Shown here one piece after another: positions 22,975-32,900 of a stretch of 64,000 bases of DNA. Both the position numbers and the translations under genes were made by a program. How positions within the stretch are numbered: the stretch's first letter is position 1; every line of letters begins with the position of its first letter. The notes under the pieces are model-generated. The model had not been told where the DNA came from and did not search any database. It was given only the letters and a program-made list of their open reading frames with translations. Origin of the DNA: JAHEDH01 sp963753285 (GTDB lineage: Bacteria > Actinomycetota > Acidimicrobiia > Spongiisociales > ZC4RG35); contig CAVWBT010000010.1 of assembly GCA_963753285.1 (NCBI GenBank), forward strand, positions 1-64,000, in the 5' to 3' direction.

Positions 22975-25740
22975 ATGACCGACATCCCTCGACTGGTTCC
23001 CGGCTCGGAGTTGACGAATTTCCCTCCGGTCGAGCGTTGGGACGACTGGCAGGAATACGACGCCCGGGCGTGGCCGAAGAAGGTGTCCCACAGCTACCGA
23101 CTGGTGCCGACGACGTGTTTCAACTGCGAGTCGGCGTGCGGATTGCTCGCCTACATCGACAAGGAGACGGGCGAGATCAGGAAGTTCGAGGGCAACCCCG
23201 AACACCCCGGTTCTCGGGGGCGGAACTGCGCCAAGGGCCCGGCGACGCTCAACCAGGTGTACGACCCCGAGCGCATCCTCCATCCGCTGAAGCGGTCCGG
23301 GCCGCGTGGCAGTGGGCAATGGGAGCAGGTCAGTTGGGACGAGGCGCTCGACGACATCGCCGCTCGGATGCGCAAGGCGATCCAGGAGGAGCGTCACGAC
23401 GAGATCATGTATCACGTGGGACGTCCCGGCGAAGACGGCTACGTCGATCGGGTGTTGAAGGCGTGGGGCGTCGACGGCCACAACAGTCACACCAACATCT
23501 GTTCGGCCGGTGCCCGCACCGGCTACGCCATGTGGATGGGCCACGATCGACCGTCGGCTGACTTCGCCAACGCCAAGTTCATCCTGCTGCTGTCGAGCCA
23601 CCTCGAAACGGGCCACTACTTCAACCCACACGCCCAGCGGATCATGGAGGCCAAACAGTCGGGCGCCCAACTCGCGACGATCGATCCCCGACTGTCGAAC
23701 ACCGCATCGATGTCCGACGTGTGGCTCCCGACCTGGCCAGGCACCGAACCCGCGCTGTTCCTGGCGATCGCCCGTGAGTTGCTCCAACGGGACGCGATCG
23801 ATCGCACGTTCATCCGCAACTGGGTGAACTGGCGCGAGTCGCTCGCCCACTTCCGGCCGGGCAGCGAGGAGTTCGAGGACTTCATCGACCTGTTGAAGGA
23901 GACATACGACTCCTACACCCTGGAATGGGCGGCCGAGGAGTGCGGTGTCCCGCTCGATCGGATCGTCGCCGTCGTCGACGGGATCGTCGCCGCAGGCACG
24001 GCCTTTGCGTCTCACACCTGGCGGTCGACCGGCTCGGGGAACCTCGGCGGCTGGCAGGCCGCGCGAACGTTGTGGCTCCTCCATGTGTTGACCGGATCCG
24101 TCGGGACGAAGGGTGGCACTTCGCCGAGCGCCTGGGTGAAGTTCAAGCCGAAGCACTGGAACACCCCGCCTGCCCACGAGCGCTGGAACACGCTGCTGTG
24201 GCCGCCCGAATATCCGTTCGCCCATCACGAGATGTCGTTCCTGTTGCCGTATTTCGTGAAGGAAGGCCGCGGCAAGGTCGACGTCTACTTCACGCGGGTG
24301 TACAACCCGGTGTGGACCAACCCCGACGGGTTCTCGTGGCTCGAGATGCTCACCGACGAGGATGCGATCGGGCTTCACATCGCACTCACCCCGACATGGT
24401 CGGAGTCGGCGCAATACGCCGACTACGTGCTGCCGATGGGAGTCGGGGCCGAACGGCACGACACCCACAGCTACGAGACCCACAGCGCCTCGTGGCTCGG
24501 CTTTCGCCAACCCGTCCTCAGGGTGGCGGGGGAGAGAGCGGGCAAGACATTCGAGCGGACGTATGAAGCCAATCCGGGAGAGGTCTGGGAAGAGAGCGAG
24601 TTCTGGATCGACCTGTCCTGGCGGGTGGACCCCGACGGCTCGCTCGGCATCCGGAAGTGGTTCGAGTCACCGAACGATCCGTCACGGCCGGTGTCGATGG
24701 ACGAGTACTACGGATGGATGTTCGAGAACTCCGTTCCCGGGCTGCCCGAGAAGGCGGCGGCGCAGGGTCTCACCCCTCTCGAGTACATGCGCAAGTACGG
24801 GGCGGTGGAGGTCGAGCGAGACGTCTACGAAGTCCACGAACGCGACGTGACCGCGGATGCGGTCGACGCCGACGGGCTCGCCAGACGCGACGGCCAAGTC
24901 GTCGGCGTGGAAGTCGACGGCGCCGTCAAGCAGGGGTTCGCGTCACCTTCGAAGCGCCTCGAGTGGTTCTCCCCCACGATGAACGACTGGGGATGGGACA
25001 ACGAAGCGATTCCCAACTACCTCAAGACCCACGTCTACTGGCGCGACCTCGATCTGGATGGCGACGAACGGATCCTGCTGCCGATCTTCCGGCTCCCGAC
25101 CCTGATCCACACCAGGTCGGGCAACGCCAAGTATCTCTATGAGATCAGCCATGGCCATCCGCTGTGGATGAACCCGAACGACGCCGACCAGCTCGGTGTC
25201 GAGACCGGCCAGATGGTCAGGATCACCACCGACATCGGATACTTCGTGATGCGGGCGTGGCGGACCGAAGGGATTCGGCCGGGCGTCGTGGCAGCGTCGC
25301 ACCATCTCGGACGATGGCGACTCTTCGAGCATGCCGGTAACGAACGCTGGGCGTCGGCACTCGTCGAGATCGACTCGACCGACGACGGAAAGTGGCGTCT
25401 CCGCCAGAAGAAGGGGATCGAACCGTTCGAGTCCGCTGATCCGGACTCGGAGCGGATCTGGTGGAGCGACGCCGGCGTCCATCAGAACCTGGCCTTCCCG
25501 CCGCACCCAGACCCGATCTCGGGCATGCATGCCTGGCATCAGCGTGTGCGAATCGGACCTGCGGCCGCCGGAGACCGATATGGCGACGTCGTCGTCGACA
25601 CCACCAAGAGCTTCGAGATCTACCGCAAGTGGCTCCAGCTGACCAAGCCCGGACCCGGCCCAGGCGGCTTGCGGCGCCCAACGTGGCTCGCTCGACCGAA
25701 CAAGCCCGCGGCTTCGGCATACGTCGTCGACGGCGGATGA
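22975..25740 (+). CDS. Molybdopterin oxidoreductase catalytic subunit, SoeA-like (candidate cytoplasmic sulfite dehydrogenase)
   Basis: 921 aa. The N-terminal 4Fe-4S site is C48-x2-C51-x3-C55 and C85. The bis-MGD domain follows (HTNICSAGARTGYAMWMG near residue 175, GAQLATIDPRLSNTA near 230, and a C-terminal MoCo-dinucleotide domain with HTRSGNAKYLYEI and HPLWMNPNDA). No twin-arginine signal is present, so it is cytoplasmic. That separates it from periplasmic PsrA/PhsA/TtrA and fits SoeA, which oxidises sulfite to sulfate inside the cell. The sulfur neighbours support this, but substrate assignment by sequence alone remains provisional. Confidence 0.82.
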   Translation: MTDIPRLVPGSELTNFPPVERWDDWQEYDARAWPKKVSHSYRLVPTTCFNCESACGLLAYIDKETGEIRKFEGNPEHPGSRGRNCAKGPATLNQVYDPERILHPLKRSGPRGSGQWEQVSWDEALDDIAARMRKAIQEERHDEIMYHVGRPGEDGYVDRVLKAWGVDGHNSHTNICSAGARTGYAMWMGHDRPSADFANAKFILLLSSHLETGHYFNPHAQRIMEAKQSGAQLATIDPRLSNTASMSDVWLPTWPGTEPALFLAIARELLQRDAIDRTFIRNWVNWRESLAHFRPGSEEFEDFIDLLKETYDSYTLEWAAEECGVPLDRIVAVVDGIVAAGTAFASHTWRSTGSGNLGGWQAARTLWLLHVLTGSVGTKGGTSPSAWVKFKPKHWNTPPAHERWNTLLWPPEYPFAHHEMSFLLPYFVKEGRGKVDVYFTRVYNPVWTNPDGFSWLEMLTDEDAIGLHIALTPTWSESAQYADYVLPMGVGAERHDTHSYETHSASWLGFRQPVLRVAGERAGKTFERTYEANPGEVWEESEFWIDLSWRVDPDGSLGIRKWFESPNDPSRPVSMDEYYGWMFENSVPGLPEKAAAQGLTPLEYMRKYGAVEVERDVYEVHERDVTADAVDADGLARRDGQVVGVEVDGAVKQGFASPSKRLEWFSPTMNDWGWDNEAIPNYLKTHVYWRDLDLDGDERILLPIFRLPTLIHTRSGNAKYLYEISHGHPLWMNPNDADQLGVETGQMVRITTDIGYFVMRAWRTEGIRPGVVAASHHLGRWRLFEHAGNERWASALVEIDSTDDGKWRLRQKKGIEPFESADPDSERIWWSDAGVHQNLAFPPHPDPISGMHAWHQRVRIGPAAAGDRYGDVVVDTTKSFEIYRKWLQLTKPGPGPGGLRRPTWLARPNKPAASAYVVDGG

Positions 25741-26393
25741 ACGCAGCCGAACGTGCGGCCGACGAGGCCGAGTTCTGGCGGACGGCAGCAGAGTCGCTGA
25801 CCGCCATCCAGAGGTCGGTCGGGTCGGAGCTGACCGAGCTGGCGGTGACCGAGTTCGACCCCGGTCCCGATCTGGCCCGACGCGCCAAGCGGTGGTCTCA
25901 CCGCTTCGAGGACCACTCCGCGGTGTCGCTTGCCGCCTTCGCAGCGGGGCTGGCAGTCCTCGAATCCGATGCCTGGAAGCGTGACGACCCGATCATCGCC
26001 ACCCAGGCGCTGAGCGATCGTCGGTTTCTCTTCGGAGATCGGATCGTGCACTGGCTCGTGCCGGTCCTGCTGGCGATGGCGGAAGACTCCGTCGCAGCGT
26101 CGTTGGCGGACGAACTGCTCGAGCTGGGAGATCGACATCGACCCGCGCCTGCGCTGACGGGATCCGAAGGCCTGTACCCACCAGGACACGACAGCATCGG
26201 CCCGATGGTCGAATCGCTCGATGTCGCGCCGCTCTTGAACGGATGGATCGCCGATCGGGCCGACATCGAGGTGTTCAGGAAGGCGGGGGGACGCTGGAGA
26301 ACGTGCGCCGAACGTCATCCGGGCACGTCCCGGCTCTGGCTGGACCTCGCAGCCCGGTGCGACGCCTCGGCCGCCCGTGTCATCATGTCCTGA
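25737..26393 (+). CDS. Possible TorD-like molybdoenzyme chaperone (unrecognised sequence)
   Basis: 218 aa, almost entirely helical, rich in Ala, Leu, Glu and Arg, with no signal or membrane segment. The ATG overlaps the stop of the molybdoenzyme (ATGA). Redox-enzyme maturation proteins of the TorD/NarJ type are helical, about this size, and commonly encoded directly after their enzyme. I see the motif SEGLYPPGHDSIGPM but cannot match it to a known family. The chaperone role is inferred from place and shape. Confidence 0.6.
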   Translation: MNAAERAADEAEFWRTAAESLTAIQRSVGSELTELAVTEFDPGPDLARRAKRWSHRFEDHSAVSLAAFAAGLAVLESDAWKRDDPIIATQALSDRRFLFGDRIVHWLVPVLLAMAEDSVAASLADELLELGDRHRPAPALTGSEGLYPPGHDSIGPMVESLDVAPLLNGWIADRADIEVFRKAGGRWRTCAERHPGTSRLWLDLAARCDASAARVIMS

Positions 26394-26692
26394 TGCGAGT
26401 CATTGCAGATGTCTGCGTCGTTCCGATCGGGGTCGGCGTGTCGGTGTCCGAGTACATCGCCGCTTGTGAGCGAGTGTTCGCCGACTTCGACGTGGAGACC
26501 GCGCTGCACGCCTACGGGACGAACGTGGAGGGCGAGTGGGACGAGGTGTTCGCCGCCGTCAAGCGGTGTCATGAGGTGGTCCATGAGATGGGAGCGCCCC
26601 GGATCTCGACGACGATGAAGTTCGGCACTCGAACGGACCGCTCTCAGACGATGGCCGAAAAGGTCACATCGGTGGAGTCGAAGCTGCCTTGA
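26393..26692 (+). CDS. MTH1187/YkoF-type thiamine-binding-like protein
   Basis: 99 aa. It begins VIADVCVVPIGVGVSVSEYI and ends with the paired strand RISTTMKFGTRTDR, the pattern of the MTH1187 family (ferredoxin-like fold, often tetrameric; some members bind thiamine). The HAYGTNVEGEWDEVFAAVKR block in the middle is the most conserved family region. It overlaps the preceding gene by one base (TGATG) and the following one by four. A cofactor-carrier role in this operon is speculation. Confidence 0.82.
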   Translation: MRVIADVCVVPIGVGVSVSEYIAACERVFADFDVETALHAYGTNVEGEWDEVFAAVKRCHEVVHEMGAPRISTTMKFGTRTDRSQTMAEKVTSVESKLP

Positions 26693-27876
26693 CCGAGCGG
26701 CCGCCGTCGCTAGTGAGGTTGTTGGTTCTGGCGATCATGGTCATCACGACGAGCACCCAGCCGGCATTCCTGCTCGGTGCAGCCTTCTTCCAGATCGGCG
26801 ACGAGTTCGGGATCGGCCCGGTCGGTCTCGGCGCGCTGACCTCGAGCTTCTTCCTCACGGCATCGGTGGCGTCCGCCCCCATGGGGAGGTGGGTGCAACG
26901 CGTGGGATGGCAGCGGGCGATGCGGTTCAACACCCGGGCATCGGCAGGCGTGATGTTGGCGATCGCCGTGTTTGCTCGAGACTTCTGGACGATGGGCGGC
27001 CTGCTGGTGGTGGCGGCCTGTTTCTACGGGATCTCCAACCCGGCTGCCAATCTCGCCCTGTCCGACCACACCGACCCCAGGCATCGGGCCACCATTTTCG
27101 GGGCCAAGCACGCAGGGATCCCGGCATCTGCGCTGCTCGCCGGGTTGGCCGTGCCCGTCGTGGTCGTGAGTTTCGGCTGGAGGTGGGCTGTCGTGGGATC
27201 GGCGCTCATCGCGCTCGGCCTGTCGATGCTGGTGCCCTCGGCGCAGGTCGCAGCCACCGTGAGCGCCGAACACGAGCCGATCGATCGACCGACCCGCGCT
27301 CCGATGTCGACACGATGGCTGCTGGGGCTGGCGTCCGGTTCCGCCTTGGCGACATGGGCTGCCATCGGCCTCGGCACATACCTCGTGAGTGCAGCGCTCG
27401 AACTGGGGTTCACCGAATCGGAGGCGGGATGGCTGCAGTTCTCCGGGGCGGCGATCTCGATCTCGACTCGCATCGGGGTCGGCGTGCTGACCGATCGGTA
27501 CGGGTGGAGCGGGTTCGGTGGGATCGCGGTGCTCACCGGCGTAGGGGCGCTGGTGTTCGCTCTATTGCCGATCGCGACCTCGGCGTGGTTCGTGATCGGA
27601 GTCCTGCTCGCCTACGGGACGGGTTGGGGGTGGCCGGGTTTGATGACCTTCACGGTTGTCAACGCCAACCGGGGATCGGTGGCGTCCTCGAGTTCGATCA
27701 CGCAGGCGGGTGTGTTCGTCGGTGCCGGCGCAGGCCCGCTCCTGCTCGGCTACGTGATCGACCGAGGTTCATACGATGCGGCCTGGCTGACGGTGGCGTT
27801 GGCGTTGGTGGGGGCGAGCGCCATCATCCTGGTCGTTCGCGCGCGCTTGAAAGCTGCGGTCGCCGGGCACCGGTGA
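26689..27876 (+). CDS. MFS transporter at the end of the sulfur operon
   Basis: 395 aa from TTG 26689, coupled to the preceding stop (TTGA). About twelve helices; residues 1-25 are mostly hydrophobic, and the loop between helices 2 and 3 (SAPMGRWVQRVGWQRAMRFN) is the MFS G-x3-R/K-G-x-R-R/K-x-like signature. Mid-protein Arg-rich loop DRPTRAPMSTRWL. The solute is unknown. The operon suggests a sulfur anion, or product export, but there is no sequence proof. Confidence 0.82.
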   Translation: MTERPPSLVRLLVLAIMVITTSTQPAFLLGAAFFQIGDEFGIGPVGLGALTSSFFLTASVASAPMGRWVQRVGWQRAMRFNTRASAGVMLAIAVFARDFWTMGGLLVVAACFYGISNPAANLALSDHTDPRHRATIFGAKHAGIPASALLAGLAVPVVVVSFGWRWAVVGSALIALGLSMLVPSAQVAATVSAEHEPIDRPTRAPMSTRWLLGLASGSALATWAAIGLGTYLVSAALELGFTESEAGWLQFSGAAISISTRIGVGVLTDRYGWSGFGGIAVLTGVGALVFALLPIATSAWFVIGVLLAYGTGWGWPGLMTFTVVNANRGSVASSSSITQAGVFVGAGAGPLLLGYVIDRGSYDAAWLTVALALVGASAIILVVRARLKAAVAGHR

Positions 27877-27903
27877 GCCACCGGGACACGTCAGGGCATC
27901 GGC

Positions 27904-28257
27904 TCAGCCGCGGATTGCAGCGGCGTGGCCTTCCGGGTCGGAGACGCCGAGGATCAGCCGGTGATATGCCCAGTCGCAAACGTGGACCTCCACGACTTGC
28001 TTCTGGCGGCGCACCAGCCAGAACTCTCGGAGTGGCTCGCGACCGTACGAGCCATATCGGATCAATCCCGGGACATGGGTGCCGGGAGCCCGCAACCATG
28101 CCCCTTCCGTCGACGGCACCTCCGACCGGTCGATCACCTCGACCGAGGAGATGCGTGATCTCGGGATGTCGAGCCTGCCCTTCAGGGCGAACACCGAGTC
28201 CACCGGCCCGAGTCTCAGGGTGATGAGTTCTTCGGTTCGGGTGACGCGGACTCCCAT
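27904..28257 (-). CDS. Small PH-like domain protein of unknown function
   Basis: 117 aa. It begins with strands LITLRLGPVDSVFALKGRLD and IPRSRISSVEVIDR, then GTHVPGLIRYGSY and FWLVRRQKQVVEVHV. The order of strands and the KGRLDIPRSRISSVE motif resemble bacterial PH (bPH) domains that begin with a hydrophobic constant-type strand followed by I-P-x-x-x-I. It lies 10 bp after the DUF2461 gene on the same strand, with an AGGAGGTC ribosome site in the gap, so it is co-transcribed. Function unknown. Confidence 0.6.
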   Translation of the reverse strand: MGVRVTRTEELITLRLGPVDSVFALKGRLDIPRSRISSVEVIDRSEVPSTEGAWLRAPGTHVPGLIRYGSYGREPLREFWLVRRQKQVVEVHVCDWAYHRLILGVSDPEGHAAAIRG

Positions 28258-28267
28258 GGATGACCTC

Positions 28268-28954
28268 CTAGAACGGGACGCCGACCGCCTGACAGAGGAA
28301 CTCCATGAACGGGGCGGCGCGCTTGTTGAGCTTGGCGTACTCGTCGACGAACCCTTCGGATGTGATCTGCTTCTGGGTGAGCCGAGTCGATGCGATGAAA
28401 TCCTTGCGCTTCAGATCCTCGATGAGCGGGTGGTCGGCGTCGAATCCCTTGGGCGGGCGGGACAGCGAGTCGCCTCCGAGAGCCCAGACGTCGGTGAACC
28501 GCTTGCCCTGGGTCGCCTTCTTCCACTCGGTGGGATGCTCGGCGATGTACTCGCGGATCTGATAGGCGACCTTGCTCTCAGGGCGCCAAAGCCCGACGCC
28601 GGCGTAACACTCGCCTGGTTGGATGTGGAGGTAGAAGCCGGGGGCGTGGGCGTCCTTTCCCGACTCGTGGCGGAACTGCATCCCGGTGTTCTGTTTGTAC
28701 GGCGTCTTGTCCTTGGCGAAGCGGGTGTCGCGCTGGATACGGAACAGTGAGCCGCCGACGGTCTTCGCTTCGGCCGTGAAGTGCGGGCTGATCTGTTGGA
28801 GCTTGGGCTTGAAGTCGATGATGAACTCCATCGCCGGCTCCTGCACCGAATCGAGGTAGCGGTCCTTGCGCTCGTGGAACCACTCGCGCTCGTTGTTGGC
28901 GTCGAGGTCCTTGAGGAACGTGAACAGTGAGGGGGTGAAATGCCGTTTCGCCAT
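28268..28954 (-). CDS. DUF2461 (TIGR02453) family protein
   Basis: 228 aa. It starts HFTPSLFTFLKDLDANNERE WF in two adjacent blocks (residues 4-25), then has EFIIDFKPKLQQISPHF, GGSLFRIQRDTRFAKDK and HAPGFYLHIQPGECYAGVGL. These are the hallmarks of this widespread but uncharacterised family. TAAGGT lies 6 nt before the ATG, so it is leaderless. Size is normal for the family. Confidence 0.9.
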   Translation of the reverse strand: MAKRHFTPSLFTFLKDLDANNEREWFHERKDRYLDSVQEPAMEFIIDFKPKLQQISPHFTAEAKTVGGSLFRIQRDTRFAKDKTPYKQNTGMQFRHESGKDAHAPGFYLHIQPGECYAGVGLWRPESKVAYQIREYIAEHPTEWKKATQGKRFTDVWALGGDSLSRPPKGFDADHPLIEDLKRKDFIASTRLTQKQITSEGFVDEYAKLNKRAAPFMEFLCQAVGVPF

Positions 28955-29088
28955 GGCCGCACCTTATGCGGCTCGAACCGGGTTCGGTAGGGGTACGTGT
29001 TCAGTCCTACGTTTTCAGTCCTGCGGCCACGACGCCGATATGGGGTTAGTCTGCGACACCGCTGTCGAGAGTCGGGTAGGTCTTCTGC

Positions 29089-29913
29089 ATGTCGGGATTC
29101 ACGGTCAACGTCCTGGGTTGTCGAGGTTCGGTGCCTGTCAGCGGCGCGAAGTTCCTCCGCTACGGCGGCGCAACCACATGCTTCGAGATCGAGATCTCCC
29201 CGACCGAGCGTCTACTGATCGACGCCGGCACGGGGGCGATGGCCATGCACGACCGACTTCCCAAGGGTGAGCCACTCCAGTTCTCGATCCTGCTGACGCA
29301 CCTGCACTGGGATCATTGCCTGGCGCTGCCCTTCTTCAAGCCGCTGTACCACCCCGACAACCGCTTCACGTTCTACGGTCGCGAAGTGGGCGGGATGGAC
29401 ATCGAAGAGGCGATCGACCGGGTGATGCGTCCCCCGTGGTTCCCGGTCAACTTCCGGGGCACGGCGGCAAAGAAGCAGTTCCGCGAGGTGACCGAAGAGC
29501 CCATGTGGATCGACGGGTTCGAGATCATCCCGCGGGTCCTCCATCATCCCGACGGTGTGGCTGCGTATCGGATACAGCGTGACGGCAAGGCGATCGTGAT
29601 CGCCACCGACGTCGAGCACGGCCAGACCGGCGCCGATGAGAAGCTGCTCGCACTCGCAGGCGGAGCCGACGTGCTCGTCTACGACGCCCAATACCTGCCC
29701 GAGGAGTACCTGACGGAGAAGGAGGGCTGGGGTCATTCCACCTGGCTCGAAGCGGTTTCACTCGCCAAGCGGGCAGGCGTCGGCCAGTTGGTGCTGACCA
29801 GCCACGACCCGTCACGTGACGACGAGGGCGTCAACGCCATCGTCGACCTGGCACAGGCGGTGTTCCCCGACACCCACGCCGCCTTCGAAGGTATGGCGAT
29901 CGACGTCGGCTGA
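29089..29913 (+). CDS. MBL-fold metallo-hydrolase (PhnP/RNase Z-like class)
   Basis: 274 aa. It begins with VNVLGCRGSVPVSG and RYGGATTCFEIE, shared by MBL proteins of the phosphodiesterase group. Metal motifs are LTHLHWDHC (HxHxDH), HHPDG, ATDVEH and LVLTSHDPSRDD. The last fits a three-His/Asp dinuclear zinc site. Members hydrolyse cyclic nucleotides or phosphodiesters; the substrate here is unknown. Some are paired with two-component domains, but this one is alone. It converges on the giant gene across a hairpin repeat. Confidence 0.82.
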   Translation: MSGFTVNVLGCRGSVPVSGAKFLRYGGATTCFEIEISPTERLLIDAGTGAMAMHDRLPKGEPLQFSILLTHLHWDHCLALPFFKPLYHPDNRFTFYGREVGGMDIEEAIDRVMRPPWFPVNFRGTAAKKQFREVTEEPMWIDGFEIIPRVLHHPDGVAAYRIQRDGKAIVIATDVEHGQTGADEKLLALAGGADVLVYDAQYLPEEYLTEKEGWGHSTWLEAVSLAKRAGVGQLVLTSHDPSRDDEGVNAIVDLAQAVFPDTHAAFEGMAIDVG

Positions 29914-29915
29914 TG

Positions 29916-29970
29916 GCGTTCTCGTGACGCAGATGCACGGAAGAATCGGGCACAGGCGTCACAAGAACGC
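29916..29970. repeat. Dispersed hairpin repeat, copy 2 (bidirectional terminator position)
   Basis: Arms 29916-29930 (GCGTTCTCGTGACGC) and 29956-29970 pair with one mismatch around a 25-nt loop that contains GATGCACGGAA, as in the copy at 15270. It begins 3 bp after the MBL gene and ends 5 bp before the giant gene stop. Confidence 0.65.
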
Positions 29971-29975
29971 AGTCG

Positions 29976-32900
29976 TCACTTCGCCTTTATCTTGATCTTG
30001 CCCTTGTCCAATGGCAGGTTCGGCTGAGCGAACGTCGACGCGCCGGGTTGGGTGTCGAAGACGACGGTCCCCGTCGAGTCTGTGATGCGAATACGGATGA
30101 GGTCAGGATCGTCATCGCGCACCGACAGCAGCCACTGGTAGATCCCGGGACGGTCGTCGATCTCACCGCTCCCCAGAGCGACGGCCCAACCGTTGAACAC
30201 GTAGAAGTTGCTGATCGAGGTCGCCTCGAACTCGAACTCCAGCTCGTCGTCGTCACCGTTGTTGCCGTTGCTGCTGTTGTTGCGGTTGTTGTTGCCCTTG
30301 TCCGGATCATCGAGCTCGAAGTCGAACTTGCCGGACAGACCCTTGTCCTTGGCCTTGATCGACGCTCCGAAATCGAGATCTGCTTCCACCGACGCGCCAT
30401 CGAGCACCGCCGAGGTTCCGGTCAGGTTCGCTCTTCCGTTGCCTGAGACCTGTCTCCCTTCGAGATCGAACACGACGACGAACGTCGACTCCGTTGCCTC
30501 GGCTCCGTCGTCGTCGGTGACGGTGACGCTCACGGGATAGACGCCAGGGAGGAAGTATGGCTTGGCGGCCGAAGCTTCTTTCACCCCATTGGTCCCTGCC
30601 CCCGGTGCAAGTGTTACCGTCGTCTCGTTGCCGTCACCCCAATCGAAGACGATCGAGTGTGCGTCGTTGCCCGGATCGGTGAATCTGACCGTAAGGACTG
30701 CCGTCGAGCCCTGTGGAATCGGCTCGTTTGGCGAGATGAACTCCAGGATGAACGGTGCGGACCGGACCACGTACTCGAAGGTGGCTGCGACCTCGTTACC
30801 CGCTGAGTCCACTGCCCGGGCCGTGCCGGAGTAGACACCCGGCGTAGACGTCGGGAGGAGTGCCTCGGACGACACGGCGACGGTACCTCCGCCCGGCGTT
30901 GCCAACTCGGCTCCGCAGAAGACGACGAGCGTGACCGCGTCTGCGCAGGTGAACAGCTGAGACACGACTTGGCCCGGGTCGAACTGGGGGGATGCCGTCG
31001 GCACTGTCACGGTCGGGTTCGTCTGATCGACGACGAAGCGCAACGTCGGGCCGTCGGCGACGACGACCTCATGCGGTCCATCGGAACTGACGGTGACAGG
31101 CAGTGTGAAGGACGTCCCGTCGACGGTGACTGCTCTGCCGACCGGCCCGGTGATCTCCACCGGTGACGAATACACTCCGGGCACGATTCCGGGCGTGCCG
31201 TTGATCTCGACCGGATCGCCTGGCCCGGGCGGTGGGCCGGCCTGGGTCTCGTACAGGCCGCCCTTGAACGTCGAGACGCTCGTCACACCGTCGTCGTTGA
31301 CGCTGAATACGAAGTAGTCGAGCGGCGGCGTGACCGCGCCGAACAGACCGCCGCCGATCCACGTCGCCGATGTTCCCTGCTGTGCGAGGTCGACCGATGT
31401 CCACGTGGTCGCCCCCGAGCGATAGAGCACGACCACCCTGGACACGGCCGAGTCGGGGTCGTTGGTGTCGACGGTGAACTGGACCTGGTTTCCGGATGTG
31501 GTTGCGTCGACGTCATTGATGAAGGGGCGAGTCCAGTCGATGGATCCGAGGTTGGCGGCGGGCTGGTAGAAGACCGTTCCATCGATCTCCTCGAACAGGC
31601 GCTGCACCCCTCCTGACCCGGTCGGGTTGCCTTGGAACTGGCCGGGGATCAGGTTGAGTCGCTGCACCTGCTCGACTGCAGGTCCTGTCGGGTCGGGGTT
31701 CACTCGATTCCCGGTCCCGACGGTCGTGAAGCCGGTCGGGAAGACGATGCCGGGCGTCTCGACCTCCGGCTCACGGAGCGTCGAGGAGACCGTCATCGGA
31801 CGGGCGAAGGCCACGTCGGCGATCGTGTTGTCGCTGGTGACGAGGTCGGTGAAGATCGCACCGGTGGCGATCAGCCCATCCTTGGTCACATCGACCCCGG
31901 TCCTCGGCTGGATCGGCCGCCACTGCAGATACTCGACCTCACCGCCGACGGCGTAGTAATCGCCGTTGACCGAGTTCACGAGATCGAACTCCGGTGCGAT
32001 CGAGAACGACGCCGCAGTCAGTTCACTGATCGGGTCGGTGCCGATCGGGCCTGCCGTCGGGTCGGGGTCTGCGACCGAATTGCCGGGAACGTCGATCTGC
32101 CAGAACGGCAGTCCGTACAGGGTCGCTTCTTCGATGGCCTTGAGGTCGTAGACCCCGTAGAGGCCGGCCTTGGAGAACTGATCCTGTTTCGCCTGCGTCA
32201 GCGCCTGACCGATGGTGAAGGTGCCGTTGAGGTTGCCTGCGAGGTTGGCCATGATCGACTCTGTGAGAGCGATCGTGGCCGAGTCGCCGTAGCCGTACCC
32301 AGTGTTGCCGATGTAGATGGCGTTGAGGGCCGAATAGACCTCGGGCCAGTCCCGGTCCTCGGTCGCCGTCCCGATCGAGCCGTCCACGTTGAGGCCGGAG
32401 TGACAGCCCATCGTGAAGATGATGACGTCGGACAGATCACCGGGCAGGTCGTCGATCGTGAACAGGTTGGCCTCGGTCTCGTTCAGGTTCTCCTGTGACG
32501 GAAGCAGGCGATGGTGGTCGTAGTGCGAGTTGGGCGAGATGATGTCCGGTACTCCGTCGATGAGCGCCTCGAGGTCGAGGCTCGTCCACGCGTCACCCGG
32601 AAGGGTCACGGTTGTCGGATCGTCCATCAGCGTGCGGTCGGTGACCGGCCCGCCGAGCTGTCCGTCGAGTCGATCTGCCAACAGCGTGGCACCGTCGTAC
32701 AGGAAGTCGTACGACGCCACCGCGGCCGTCGTCGGGCTCAGCACGCCACCGTTGTCGATGTAGGTCTGGATGGCGCCGGCGATGTGGGTGGCGTTCTCGA
32801 CGAGGCGTCCGACCGACAGGTCGGTGACATAGGCGTACTTGGTGCCGACCCACGGGATCGGGTCGAAGTCGCCGTATGGCGCATCGGTCAGGTAGTGGCG

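Noticed and set aside
22954..24510. 518-codon minus-strand reading frame opposite the molybdoenzyme
   Set aside because: Shadow frame; the plus strand has the cluster and MoCo motifs.
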